Of a stretch of DNA of 64,000 nt, positions 52,220-64,000 are shown one piece after another; the stretch's first letter is position 1, and each line of letters starts with the position of its first letter. The notes below the pieces were generated by a model that ran no database searches, was not told the DNA's origin, and was given only the letters and a program-made list of their open reading frames with translations. The stretch comes from Ophthalmolycus amberensis (Eukaryota; Chordata; Actinopteri; Perciformes; Zoarcidae): the NCBI GenBank assembly GCA_024529925.1, contig JAFEUB010000776.1, positions 434,001 through 498,000 of the forward strand. Direction: 5' to 3'. Both the position numbers and the translations under genes were made by a program.

Positions 52220-55200
52220 CTTGGAGAGGGAAAAGGGAAAATGTATATATGAGGAAAGTGACATTAAAGAGAATAGTGCATGATGTAATATGAGGGTATT
52301 AATAATGAAACGGGTGCTGCGCGGTTTCCAGAGACATAAAATCATCGTATGTTATGTGCTAAAATGTTAATGCTGTGGCACAAACTGATTGTGCATTTTG
52401 AAGGGACAACTTGCTATAATGGAATATATATCAACACATTATACAGAGAATAAGACAAATTATATTAAAAAATTATCCTGATGTTAGTGCCATAATTACA
52501 CAGCTAGTTAATCACCGCATGTGGGAAATGTGTGTGTCTGCAAAAACTGTCTAGGATACCAATGAGTACCACAAGTAATTAAGTTCAACAAAGGAACTCA
52601 ATGATATTCTGTTTTCCACTTGATGTGATTTCCATCAACCCGTTCCATTAAGAGTGATACAGTTATGGGAAGCAAACAAAACAATCTGAAACAAAAGAGA
52701 CTTTATAGTATATTGACACATAGTTATTGCTATGCCTCATCATATTTCATTAAATCAGTGTGATCTCAGCACATACTCCCTTCTCCAATAGTTATAAATC
52801 AGCTACATTATGTGTATGGATACATCTTGGAAATGGGTCAAGGAACACCGTGTGGCCTGTAGTGTCGGAGAGAGTGAAAGAGAGCGAGACATTTCTTTTT
52901 ATAAAGATAACAATACTCTAAATTACTGTATCAACCTGAAGAGCCATAGGAATTGTACAAACAGCCATTTCTTGACAGATCAAGTAATGACCTAACAGTA
53001 GCTCCTTATGGAGATGAGCATTATTGAACATTTACGCATTTTCTCTCTATAAAAAAAACAACATAATAATGAAATATTTAGCATATTGTCATACAACCGT
53101 ATGATTGCAAGACATACAATGTCATACAATGTTTACATTTGTTTTTTGGTCATTTGGAAGCCATGTGGGCGTGTAGCCCCCAGCTAATGAGCAGGAAGGG
53201 CAGCTCGTTGTCATTCCCAGGTCAAACACTGCAGCTGTATCCCGCCCTTCAGTGTGCTGAGGCTCACATACCTCACAGGCCGGCATGCACAGAGAGAATG
53301 GACCACAGCAAGAGGAAGCGTGCCTTGGGCTGCATTCATTCAAAAAAAATCAGCCACCTTCCCGCAGGTTTGCGATGAAGTATGAATGTGTTTATCTGTT
53401 CCTTTATCTGTTCCTTAGAACGTAACCGTCGTGAAACAATCAGAAAATAATGTTTTATTCTTTTGATTCGCGGTTTTGTTCTCACAGACACTAATCTCAC
53501 TCTTCAATTACTCCCTAGCTCCCTCAACCTCTGCTACAATCTCTCTCTCGCTCACTCGCTCGCTAGTTGAGAAGAGGTGGTTTGCAAAAAGCAACCGACA
53601 ATGCTAGTACATATTATATCTTTAATAAAAGGTATGGAGTGACTCATAAAAGCACCGTATAGGTCCAAATCAATTGAAAAACAGTACCACATGTGCTTAT
53701 GGAGTTTTCCTAAATTATTCACCAAATCATGTTTATTATTCTTAAGTAAACCATACTTTAAAAGAATGATGTTCAGTGCAGTGCGGAGGAAATACACTTC
53801 ATATGCAGTTCACTGACTTGTCCAGTTTAAAACTGTCAAGCTTATTCCATTCACAGTGCATGTTTTTTTCCAGACTATAGTCTTCGAGCAAAAATTGTGC
53901 TTGTGAGATTTCGGCTGGAATTTGTGAGGCTACAGGATTACACGCTCCTCTACAGGTTAAGACACTGTCAAGCTATTGCAATCATCTAGCTGAGGGGGAC
54001 TCTTCCAAAAATGCATACTGGCCAATCTTACAATTTAACTCCATAACTTAGATTTATTTATATCCCAAAACTTGATTTATTTAACTTATTTGCAAATGCA
54101 ACAATACATTTACAATCAAAAACGATTCTGTATTTAATTATTAAATGATGTTTTAGTATGACTTTGTCCTGATGCTCATCTTCACAAACACCATATCAGT
54201 CGTTGTAAGGCAGCCATCTTGAGATGTACAATTCATGCACATTCAAACTGCTGATTTAATTAGATTGAGTCATCCTCATTCCAATTCTGTATGAATTGAT
54301 TGAATGTCTATGTATAGAAGGTGTTGTATGATGCATGGCTTGACTACATATACGAAGAAACACAGTCTCTTTCTTCTGAAACAAATACAGAATAACTTTC
54401 CTCTTCTTCGGTAAACCATAAAACGTAATAATGATCCATGGTACCCTCAAAACACAATATAATTATTTATTGTGGTAAAATACTGATAGTTGCCAAGTAC
54501 CAAGGGACAAAGAGAGAGAAGAGAAGGAAAAATACTGCACTATGATTCAAATTCTTTAATTCTCTTCAGGCTTCATTAGTGTGAGAACATTTGTTTAAGG
54601 GACCGCAATCTACAGCACAACTATTTCATCAGCATTTCACTCTTGACACCAGCTATACTTAAAAAGCAATAGGGCACTGTGAAAGGCTCGGAGAAGGGAT
54701 AAAAAACAATAGGTCAGGATTTGTAAAACCCTAGCAACAAGACAGTGGGGAGGGGCTGTGAGGGGGGGGGGGGGGTGGGGAGGGGCTGTGAGAGGGGGGG
54801 GGGGGCTGTGGGTCCTGGCGATCCAACAGCTGGTCATCCCGACGTAAAGCTTACTCATCACTGAATTACTATTTGTGCCCCTATATGTGAGTTAGGTACG
54901 CTTCCTGCTGTTGAATAACTGCCCGTTTGTACATTTATCCTCCCAGGAATTTGGTGTTGAAGGTCTTTTGTTTTCTGTTGTAACCAGTTGGTGTCAGAAG
55001 CTGCAACAACATCAGGCTGCAGCTTCAGATCTCAGTTCCTACACAGCTATAATGCTTCCTTTTGCTGTTAAAGATCATGCAGTGAGTACAGATTTCGTGC
55101 ATGCCCTGCGTGCGCGGCGTACTGTACATTTGCACAGCTGATCCGATATGCTATTTCTGATCATGACAACAGGCTTGTATGGCTTCTTCCTAGTCAAATC

Positions 55201-57748
55201 CCAGAGGGATCATCTCCTCCACTGCTGAGAATTTCAACAGAACCACTTTGACACAGGGAGGAAGGGCACTGACTGATGGATGTACTGATGTATGTATGTA
55301 TGTATGGATGTTTGTTTGGGTGCGGGTATTGATATGCATGGGTGGGAGCTACATGTAAGTGTGTTTCATTATGTATGTGTAGGTGCGTGTGTGAAATCAG
55401 GTTCCTCTAACTGTGCACCACCAATATTGGATGGGAGAAAGAGCAATGAGGTTCATCTGAGTGGCTGTTGAGTGGGTGTGTATACACTTATGGATGATCA
55501 TAAATGGTGGAGAGGTGGAGCAGTACGTACTGAATGCGTCAGCTATAATGCTGTACTTTCATTGTTTAGTTTTAGAAAGTAAGAGCATAAACATCAGTCG
55601 GGATTAAAAATAAAATATTATGAATTGGTGTGTTTCTGTGTCATGATACTAATTCTTAAGTGCTGCAAGCATACAAGTTGAACCAGTAGGATATGGAATA
55701 CAGCTGAAAAGGGAGAGATTACCTGATCATCAGCTACATGTAAAAATAAGGTTACGTCTTTCACAACATCCTCTAAATATTACACTGCATTCTCAACATG
55801 AACTGTGGAAAACTTACAGCAATGTTGACTGACATGCAAGAAAAATAAAAAAACATTGAAAAACTTTTCTGACTTCTGGTTATGACAAATCCTGCTCTTC
55901 CTTCTCTTAGTTATACAAGCTCATACTTTAACCATAGCTTCCTATGTGACTTGCCCGAAAGGGAACAATAAAAAACCGATTAGGCCTTCTAAAACGCAAG
56001 TGATAACATATCCCCAGTTGCGGTCATATATTCTCTCTTACACAAAGCTTAGAGGAAAAGTCAAACATTTCACTAATGCCTTTTCTCTATTCGGAGTGAT
56101 ACAGTGGTTGCTCAGGGCTAAACTTACATTTATGTCCATCATTTCAGCAGACACTGCTCGAATTCGTTTCTTTGCTGAACAAATGTTAAGTCTGCTAGCG
56201 CGCTGTGGCAGACCGCGGGCTAATAACATTGGTTAAAAAAAACAAAAACATTTTGATGTCCCCCAAATGTAAATTCTTAAACCTGTATGACAATTAAAGA
56301 TAGTGTTTTGGAGTAAATTTTGATGAGCATTACCACGTTTTATTCACACTTATTCTCTCACATCACACATGATGACGTGCATGAGCAGGAGGTTGACCAA
56401 ATACCCTTCCCTGCTGATTGCAGAAGTCAGTAATGCAAATGTTTGGTGCATGCAAGCCATACAACATGGATTGCCTAATTAACATAAAGGGGGTCTCTTG
56501 GTTTTTCAACCTATTCCACTGATCACAGCACAGTTATAGTGGCACGCCTCAAGGATACACACAACGTATTGTGTGACAACCGAGAAAACTCCACAGGTAG
56601 CTCTAGGTATAACAGTGCACGACATCTGTTGTCAAATCTCTGGCCGGAGCTTGAAAATCAGAACTCTCAGGACGAATTATCAGGACACTGTGACACCAGG
56701 TTAACGCTTGGAAATCAAACCTGTCCCGATGTAATCAGGACCCGTCTATAAATAAAGGTCCCCTCTTTCTCTCTCTTTCTCTGTTCTCCTGTATTTCCTC
56801 CCACCACTATTTTATTTTCTGTTTATTTCCTGCACCACATACTGCACCGCCTACTCACACAAGCCACTGAAAACGCATAGCAGCAGCCTTTACTCACACA
56901 TGGATAAACACCCCCGTACCCTTTGTGTTTACATTTGTATATCTAACTCATTAAATGGAACATTTATCTTGTTGCTGTGAGGTGTCCTTTCCTGTTATGG
57001 CTTTACCTGACAGTCATAACAGGTAATGTTTGGCGTGACTGTTGGATGGCTATTTCTATCCCCAATGATACACCATTGTGTTTCTTTCCCTTTTCTCTGT
57101 GTAATGAAGAGTCTTTCCTCCTACATATTTGTTGAAAGCAGTCATTTTCCATGATGCATCCCTCCCACTCTCTCTTTCTCTCAGTGTAACTCTCTCTCTC
57201 TCACATAGGCAACACAAAAACAAACCCCACTGGTCCCTCACATCCATCTCTCCATCTTGCACTACAAAAAACGGACTGGGCCAGCTTTCTCAGCCCCCAC
57301 TCTACTAGCTGCCTCTTCTTCATGTGAGCCTGCAGTGATCTGCTGGATATTCCCTTAATCTATGGCTGTTACATAATCTGCAGCAACATCGTTCACAGAG
57401 CCACTGGCTGTCGCCTCGTGTCACTCTGTGGTTATCACACAGTTACAGGGCAGAATAGAGGACGGGGAGAGAGGGATGGATTGATGATAGATGTGCTGAT
57501 GGATGGATGGATAAGGCATCGTATAGGGTGATGAGGGAATTGTGCGGATGTGGGGGGCATCAATTGCTGCAGATTACGTGTGTGCATATATACAGGCCTG
57601 TATGAGGGTCTGAGTGTGTAACGCAGATTATGTGTGGACGTGCGTTCTTGTGTTGGGCTGTGAGGACAAGCGTGGATAAAGTGGAGATTGTGGCGTTTCA
57701 GTGTGTATATGTGGACAGCACATTCAAACAAAAAGTGAGGGGAAAAAG

Positions 57749-57779
<31 letters not shown>

Positions 57780-60700
57780 CATAAGAGAGAGCGAGAGAAA
57801 ATATTTATTTAAAAAAAGAGTGTATCAAGAATAAAGGGTTCAAATGAAGAGCACCGCAGGGGGCTCGAGAAGAGGCACAAAATGAGGGATAATGTTACAT
57901 GTTGGTGCAGTTTTGTGTATGTGTGTGTGTGTGTGTGTGTGTGCATGTGTTTGAGGGGGAAGAAAGGAAAGAGGGATGAATCTATGGATTAGATGTAGGC
58001 GAGCGTGAGACTTAGTCTGGGATGGGGCAGAGGATGAAAGAGAATGTACACATTACAGTATAATGTGCATTTGAAGAAAGAACTTGAGAGCAAGTCATGA
58101 AGTAGAAATTCTACATCAGTGATATCAAAATAAAGTAAACCATCTAAATCAGTCAGAATCAAACACAATTTCATACACCTCTCTTGAGTACCATGTGCTA
58201 TGTGGACGCAGAACCACTGAACCAACGTTAAAAAAGAGTACAGTCCACAATGAAGAAAATAAAATAAATAACGCAGCACCAATCCCTCAACAAAGATGTT
58301 CAGCTGGTGGAATGACTGAAAACAACGATAGAAATCTGCAGGGAAGCAAAATCTTAACAGCAATGAACCGGAGGTTGCAAGAGGTTGCTATATGACATGA
58401 TGAAAGCCATCAGAGGAAAGTAACTGTCACCACCTGGCACAGATAAATATCATAGTTTTTGTAGTCCAGTGTTTAAAACCCTGCTTAATCATGAAAAAAA
58501 CAACAAAAAACGTACTTTTCTGTTGCTCTGTTTGGTACCTGCTGCCACAAGGCAAGACAGAGTGGTGATAAGTTGCCTGTCAACATACATCTGGCCTTTA
58601 ACACCCTATACTGTACGTATATATAGTGTATAAAATGAACACATATGGAGCATGTGACTTTAATGTATTTGAACAGTCACACTGGATGTATGCCTTTACA
58701 CACCGTATTTAATCATTTTATTTAATGTTCGCTGTTCGCATCTGTTCAGCGGTTTGTATCATATTTGTAATTGCTTGCTTTTTCTCGATCCACTTTTCAT
58801 TTTGTAATTATGCCTTTGCAACACAGCTGTGTTTACATGTTATCCTAATAAAGCTAATTGGAATGGGAAAAAGATCAGAACATTGAAATTGTTATAAAAA
58901 GGCAAAGATCTGAGAATGGATTTAGACTGAAGGGGAGACAAACAGAACAATACAGGCAGGAGGAGAAATAGAGACATGTGTTTAGCAAGAGACAACAACA
59001 ACTGAGATGCAGAAAGATGAAAAGGGACGATGAAAACCAGACATATAGAGAGATGATAGTGACCGAATACATGTATAAATCCAGAATAGTATCCGACTTC
59101 AGTACTGCAGGCTATACTGGCATTACTTTCCCTCTGTTGGGTTAATCCCTCGCACCCACATGACAATCATTCCTGCAAAAATCACGGCCCATCTTCTCCA
59201 ATCAGAATAATATGAATGAATGAATGAATGAATTTTATTAATATAGCAGCTTTTCACAGACATAACATCACAAAGTGCTTAACAGAGCAGACATTTAAAA
59301 GCATAAAAAACACAATGTGACCCTAGGGTCAATAAATTATATACACAGAGAAAAGTAAAAAATAAAAAATAAAATAAAAAATAAAATAAAAAATAAAATT
59401 AAAATGTAAAACATATTTTAAGAGCAGGTCTAGGACATGGGTTTACTTTTTACACAAACGCCAGCCTAAACAGGTGGGTTTTGAGCTGGTTCTTAAAAGT
59501 ATTCAAAGCAAAAATGTACACGAATATAGTTTAGGCTTACATCAGCCCGATATGACCGATCCGCATTAAAAAAGGCATTTGCTAGTATTGACTCACTTTA
59601 TGGTCCAAAGCTGCAGCTGATACTAAAACCATCCCTTTCTGCAGGTGCTTCACTGACTCCGAATGTAAAAGCAATGGTACATCATTGACGTGTACGTAGA
59701 AGTGTTGGCAGTCAGATAACACCACCAAAATAGGACTTGATGCACATTTTCTAATTTCATATCGATAAGTTGCTCCAAAACATGACATAGACAAAATACT
59801 TGTCCAAAGTCCAACACGGGAGAGCGGCTCCGAAAACGAGTGCTGACTTTTCAACGACAAACTTTTAGCGAATGTAGTTAAAAGCCCTGCGGAGAGTTAT
59901 GTTATTTAGCAGCTCAGTTTAGATTTGTGAGAAAAAAAAGATAGAAGTGTGGTGGAGCCAGTGGAGTGGTTTGATGAAGAGATGTAGAGGCATGTAATGA
60001 GGCCAAGTGAAGCCCTCTTCCTTTCCTGTGAGTGCAGCATGACTCTGATCATCATTAATCACAGAATCTCCAGTAAGTAATCCTACCTCTGCATGCAAAC
60101 TACATTAATAAGACGAGAAGAAAAGTGACACATAGAATAATGATCTAAATTAGTTCTACACTGTATAGCCTTGTTTCCATTGCAGCATTGTATTCAAGTA
60201 TTGCATTGGAGTAGCATAATGTAAACGACAAAATTTGATAAAAGTTGCTCTAAATGGAATATAGAATCGCCTTTGATGAATGTGAGCTGATGTAGCGAAC
60301 GTTCAACTCACATGACCAGAAATATATTCATATTGTCTTCATCTCCAGACAGCATGGAACATGGCCAATATCAGCTGACATGAAAGAACAATCAAAACGT
60401 GGCCAATTGAAACAGATTCTTGACAAAATGTCTCTCTCGTGGATCGGCCAAGGCGATCTGACTAAACAATGCAGCCTCGTTTATTTGCTTCAAACCTTTT
60501 TGGCGGCACTTCAAGATGTCGCTTGGAATTTGCTTGACAATTAAAAAGGAAACACCTAGAAGTGATGTTTGCAGATTTTAAAATAGAAAAAACAGAGTAT
60601 TTTGTATAATGTTTCCATCCCACCTGACACCTAATGGAGCACGGCTATATGTAACATTTGCATTTTGACAACAACATATTCGGAAAACCTGATTTCCTTC

Positions 60701-61083
60701 CTCGAGTTAACAGTTTAGTGAGTTCACACAGGTTTGAACTTGAGCCAGAGCTGATTTGTGAAGGCACGTAAACACAACAAGTGTGAAACAGTGGAGCAGA
60801 CTTACTGAGGAAACGTCTCCGTCGTTCCCCGAGGCTGCAGCCGGTGCTGCGGCTGCAGCTGCAGCCTCCTGAGCCGCCGCCTTCATGGCTGCTGCTTTCC
60901 TCAGCTCCCTGTTGGCCTGCAGGGTGGAGAAGTAGTTGACGGCCGCAAATTCAATCAGGGCAGAGAAAACGAAGGCAAAGCAAACGGCGATGAACCAATC
61001 CATGGCTGTGGCGTAAGAAACTTTGGGGAGGGAGTGGCGGGCGCTGATACTGAGTGTTGTCATGGTCAAGACAGTGGTGATAC
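51959..61083 (-). CDS. gabra6: GABA-A receptor alpha-6 subunit, 3' part (last two coding exons; 5' exons beyond right edge)
   Basis: This is an alpha subunit of the GABA-gated chloride channel; in vertebrates alpha-6 is typical of cerebellar granule cells, and its receptors are diazepam-insensitive. The exons seen are 61083-60806 (M2 to M3 and start of the loop) and 52219-51959 (rest of the loop, M4, stop). The M2-M3 block SARHSLPKVSYATAMDWF followed by FAFVFSALIEFAAVNYF matches alpha-6 rather than the SARNSLPKVAYATAMDWF form of alpha-1/2/3/5. The loop is short, unlike the long alpha-4 loop, and M4 ends YLTKDTMEMSR. The position upstream of gabra1 in the same direction agrees with the conserved cluster order. 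Ligand-site residues cannot be checked because those exons are not in the window. Teleosts may have two copies (6a/6b) and I cannot tell which this is. Confidence 0.93.
54745..54815. repeat. duplicated G-rich block in gabra6 intron
   Basis: Two copies of GTGGGGAGGGGCTGTGAG, each followed by a run of about 12-13 G. The plus strand has many G-runs; the gene strand is the C-rich one. Confidence 0.95.
57751..57779. repeat. (GT)14 microsatellite in gabra6 intron
   Basis: Perfect GT run in the last gabra6 intron. Confidence 0.97.
57920..57943. repeat. (TG)12 microsatellite in gabra6 intron
   Basis: Perfect TG run about 140 bp from another GT tract. Confidence 0.97.
59212..59507 (-). mobile_element. 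L2-clade LINE 3' end, copy B
   Basis: This is the reverse complement of the 3' part of the element at 6045-6557: ATGA-repeat tail, CACAAAGTGCTTAACAGAGC, GTGACCCTAGGGTCAATAAA, an A/T-rich tract and CAAACGCCAGCCTAAACAGG. By eye the two are over 90% identical outside the T-rich tract. It is shorter, truncated just inside the ORF2 end, and lies in the gabra6 intron in the same direction as the gene. Confidence 0.85.
60806..61083 (-). CDS. gabra6: gabra6 M2-M3 exon with Ala-rich loop start
   Basis: The 278-nt exon has acceptor CATCCAG and donor CTCA|GTAAGT. It enters at phase 1 and ends at phase 0. It begins GITTVLTMTTLSISARHS (pore-lining M2 and the M2-M3 linker), continues through M3 and then NYFSTLQANRELRKAAAMK, followed by an alanine-rich stretch (QEAAAAAAAPAAAS) and GNDGDVSS. 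The alanine codons are mixed (GCT, GCA, GCC, GCG), so this is not a simple triplet repeat. The exon is longer than the corresponding alpha-1 exon, which I recall as about 200 nt, because it carries more of the intracellular loop. Confidence 0.95.
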
Positions 61084-64000
61084 CTGGATGGAGGGAGGAG
61101 ACAGGAGTTATGACTGTTCTGTTTACATCCTATCGTCCTATGGTACTTGGGTTGAAAGGCTTGTCTATTCTTGTGTTTACTGTCGTAGTAAACTGTGGCA
61201 GCGTGTTGGCTGAAACTCTTATAAGACCGGTAACACTCTCATGTCTTTCAGATAAATATAGACCTATAGAGCCTGGAGGCAGTGAGCTTGGCTTTGGATG
61301 GAGAAAGCTTTTTTGAATCTGCACACAAATAGTCAAGACTACGACAAGTCACTTTGCTCAGCCACTGTTTGCCAAAAACTTGTAACGTGAGCTTAAGAAG
61401 TGCGAGTGCACGTATATACTGTATGTTTTGCACAGGCCAGGAAAGATGTACTCAGTGGTTAACATGAGTCAAAATCCTCTTTCTATTAATACATGGACGA
61501 ACAGAGATTATTTAACATACACTGCACCCTGTATTGTGAATATTAATGTTCTAGAATTATAATGGAAGTTAAAGAACAATTATGAATGTCAGTATGACGG
61601 TTTTGATTTGTTTGTTTCTGGGAACCATCATATAAGTCAACAGCTGCTTGTTGTTTCAATGCATAACAATGTAGAAGCTTGATTATGAGAGATCATTGCA
61701 ACCAGCTTTATTCGGACAGACACATCAAGACTTACACACGAATGTAAACAAATGCAATGTTATAAACAACTTAAAGCAACTTCAGGGTAAGCATAGCTAC
61801 CGTGTCTTTTCTTAAAATCAACAGATCAGGTCTGCTCACGAACATCATTTAAGTGACAAACAAAACTGCAGCATCTCTTTTGAAAAAGCCATTTTAAATC
61901 TCTTACCATCTGGCAAATAGTGTCTATAATCACATCAGCATTGCCGAGATGATAGCAGTTGAATCCCTTGTGGTTTCAGTATTTATTAGACCAAAATGCT
62001 GCGGAACTTCCGAGTGAGGTCTTAACATGAACCATAATTAATCACTGGCATACAGGTCTGGCAGCTATCAACACGAGGATAAAGTGATTTTCTGAGGACT
62101 CAGTTTGTGAATACAAATGCACAAGATCCACAGGTGCATGAGATTGAACTATGACTCATATGTGTAGATGCCATTTAAAGCCTTCTCTAAAAGGGCTGAA
62201 TTTGAGTTTTTATGTCTACTTATGTCTAAATACCATGGCCTGCACTGCCTAATTACATACAAACTGAAGCTTTGGATTGAGTGCTTTATGTTGATTTACA
62301 TTTTCCAATAGTGTTAGAATTAAGACAGATCCTTGTTCAACTTTTAAAGATGCATGCAAACTACTAAATAATCGAATTGAAACTGAATGCAGTTTATTAA
62401 TCACGTATTAATGCATTTGACAGGAGGCTGTCAAAATAAAAACATCTAAAAAAAAACATCTGGTCTAAAAAAAACATATTAATACATATAAAGTAACACA
62501 GCATGGGTAACACCCAAGCTGTTAATAGTACAACGAGGTACGCAGTAAATGTAATTTAATTAAACAAAAAAATAGAGTGCACAATTGATTTTCCCAAGGA
62601 TTATATTTGACACATGGCAGCAACTCTGTTTGATGCCATATAACTAGAATGGCAGGCCATGTGGCATTTCTGCCCTGCAAGCTTTGCCAAAAAGTCACTT
62701 CATCGGAAGCTAATCCGTCCATAAGCAGACGAACCCGTGCCCCTGCACTGGCTCGCCAATATTAAACCAAACATCTGTAAACATTCTCGAGAAAGCCAAG
62801 CAGAAAGATGACCAAGACGCAAGCCACAAAGCATTTGCTAATATTTGTTTATCCGCTAATAAGTACTTCACAATAGAAGCTACGGGTCAGATAGGGAAGG
62901 ATAAACAGCCTGAACTACGGATGTGTGGAAAATTAAAAAAAAACTGTAAGTATCAATTGAGTGATAAGCAACATTGTTTTTGATATATTTAGCAGCTGTC
63001 AAAAGTTCTTCTAAAAAGTTCTACCTGGCCACGGCTCCACATTGAAGCACAGAGTGCAAAGATCCTTTTGAGCACACCCTCACAGTATACACAATTAGGA
63101 AAAACACTGTATAGATTTGAGACTGCAGGCCATCCATGAAGCATAATACTATCAAAACACTCCAACAAAAATAGATATGAAGTGCAATTTTGCCTCTGGA
63201 AAAATGGCTCTTAATCACTAGAAAGGGATTTTACCTGTCTTGCCCAGATTCTAACCTTATTAAGTCAGATAAAGATCCCGACATTGAACAACTTTTCTAA
63301 TGGCCCGTTAACAAAGTACATGTCTAATTCACTTTCATCAAGCTAAACCAAGCAGGGAAAAGGGGCCATTGAATACTGCGGCCCATGCTTTCATCAAATG
63401 TGCACTGTAGTTGTGTCAATTGAATTTGCAGCGTAGGAACTTATGGGGGATTTAATGCACCCCTTAATGTATCAAAAGCATGTTTGCCACAACACTTGAG
63501 TGAAAGCTAACAGCTCTCAAATACAACCCCCTCCGATAGCCAGCCAACGCTGACTGTCTCAAGCTCAAGCACAAGTTAAATGATTGCGAAGGGGAGGAGG
63601 GACATGGGAAGAAAGCCTGTCAGGGTAGGTGGGAGAGGCAAGAGAAAGAGTGTAGGAGGGAGGGGGATGAAGGATAAAGACAGGATAGAAATGAAATGCC
63701 TGGGGCATTTATGTGCTTTTACATGAAAAAAAGCAAGGTACAAATTAGGCCACACTCAATTAAGTCTGTGAGACTTGAGCTCAAGGGACTTTCAAGCTCT
63801 TAGAGAGGTTGTTGACAATCCAGAGCACAACATACGATGACTTAATGTTCTGTCAGAGTGGAGCACATCCATACAACAATTTGTCTTCTCCTTTGACTCA
63901 TTTCCAACGCTCCATCGCACATCGAGAGTATTAATAAAACCTAATCAGATAATGGCTTTTTTTTTGGTGACTCGATCGCTGTCCTCTGTACAAAAGAAAA
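61084..64000. other. gabra6 intron upstream of M2-M3 exon
   Basis: No M1 exon (the expected 153-nt exon) could be found between 61084 and the window end, so this intron is at least 2.9 kb. No other feature is seen. Confidence 0.65.

Larger units (their letters stand above)
52220..59211. other. gabra6 last intron (left part)
   Basis: Intronic DNA with the G-rich duplication, two GT tracts and short ATG(T/G) tetranucleotide runs near 55.3 kb. I searched by eye for a further loop exon and saw none; the two flanking exons already join in frame. Confidence 0.65.

Noticed and set aside
52220..60805. Extra gabra6 loop exon within the last intron
   Set aside because: The two flanking exons join at phase 0 and already give a loop of normal alpha-6 length; no exon-like segment was noticed.

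Overview
The window is vertebrate nuclear DNA, almost certainly from a teleost fish. It has intron-rich genes with small exons, many long dinucleotide microsatellites, L2-type LINE tails and Ty3/gypsy and LTR fragments of the kind common in ray-finned fishes. Less than 3% is protein coding.

Both recognisable genes are GABA-A receptor alpha subunits on the minus strand. The first is the 5' part of gabra1. Seven coding exons (start-codon exon at 12578-12683, then 8540-8652, 7412-7479, 4958-5178, 3588-3670, 2248-2391 and 1324-1476) join in one continuous frame of 862 nt. They encode the signal peptide, the extracellular ligand-binding domain and M1. M2 to M4 lie beyond the left edge. Candidate non-coding first exons lie at about 14.2-15.1 kb. 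The second gene is the 3' part of gabra6. An M2-M3 exon (60806-61083) and the terminal M4 exon (51959-52219) are separated by an 8.6 kb intron; all upstream exons lie beyond the right edge. Read along the minus strand the order is alpha6 then alpha1, in the same direction, which is the order of the vertebrate GABRB2-GABRA6-GABRA1-GABRG2 cluster. The two products are alternative alpha subunits of pentameric ligand-gated chloride channels.

Between the genes (about 16.4-51.7 kb) I see no recognised gene. This interval holds microsatellites, a solo-like LTR with a tRNA-Leu primer-binding site and a neighbouring 52-bp minisatellite (31.9-32.9 kb), a badly broken Ty3/gypsy element with gag and integrase remnants (45.6-47.4 kb), a pyrimidine-rich tract (30.1-30.8 kb) and several dispersed repeats. 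Two nearly identical L2 LINE 3' ends lie in opposite orientation at 6.05-6.56 kb and 59.21-59.51 kb.

Points worth a second look are: a splice-donor consensus overlapping the gabra6 stop codon, an alanine-rich insertion in the gabra6 intracellular loop, a (CT)n microsatellite forming the pyrimidine tract before the gabra1 start exon, perfect hairpins in a gabra1 intron, and an unassigned exon-like segment at 34.6-34.7 kb. I found no convincing evidence of a wholly new biological system; the window reads as a normal receptor-cluster locus with accessory repeats.
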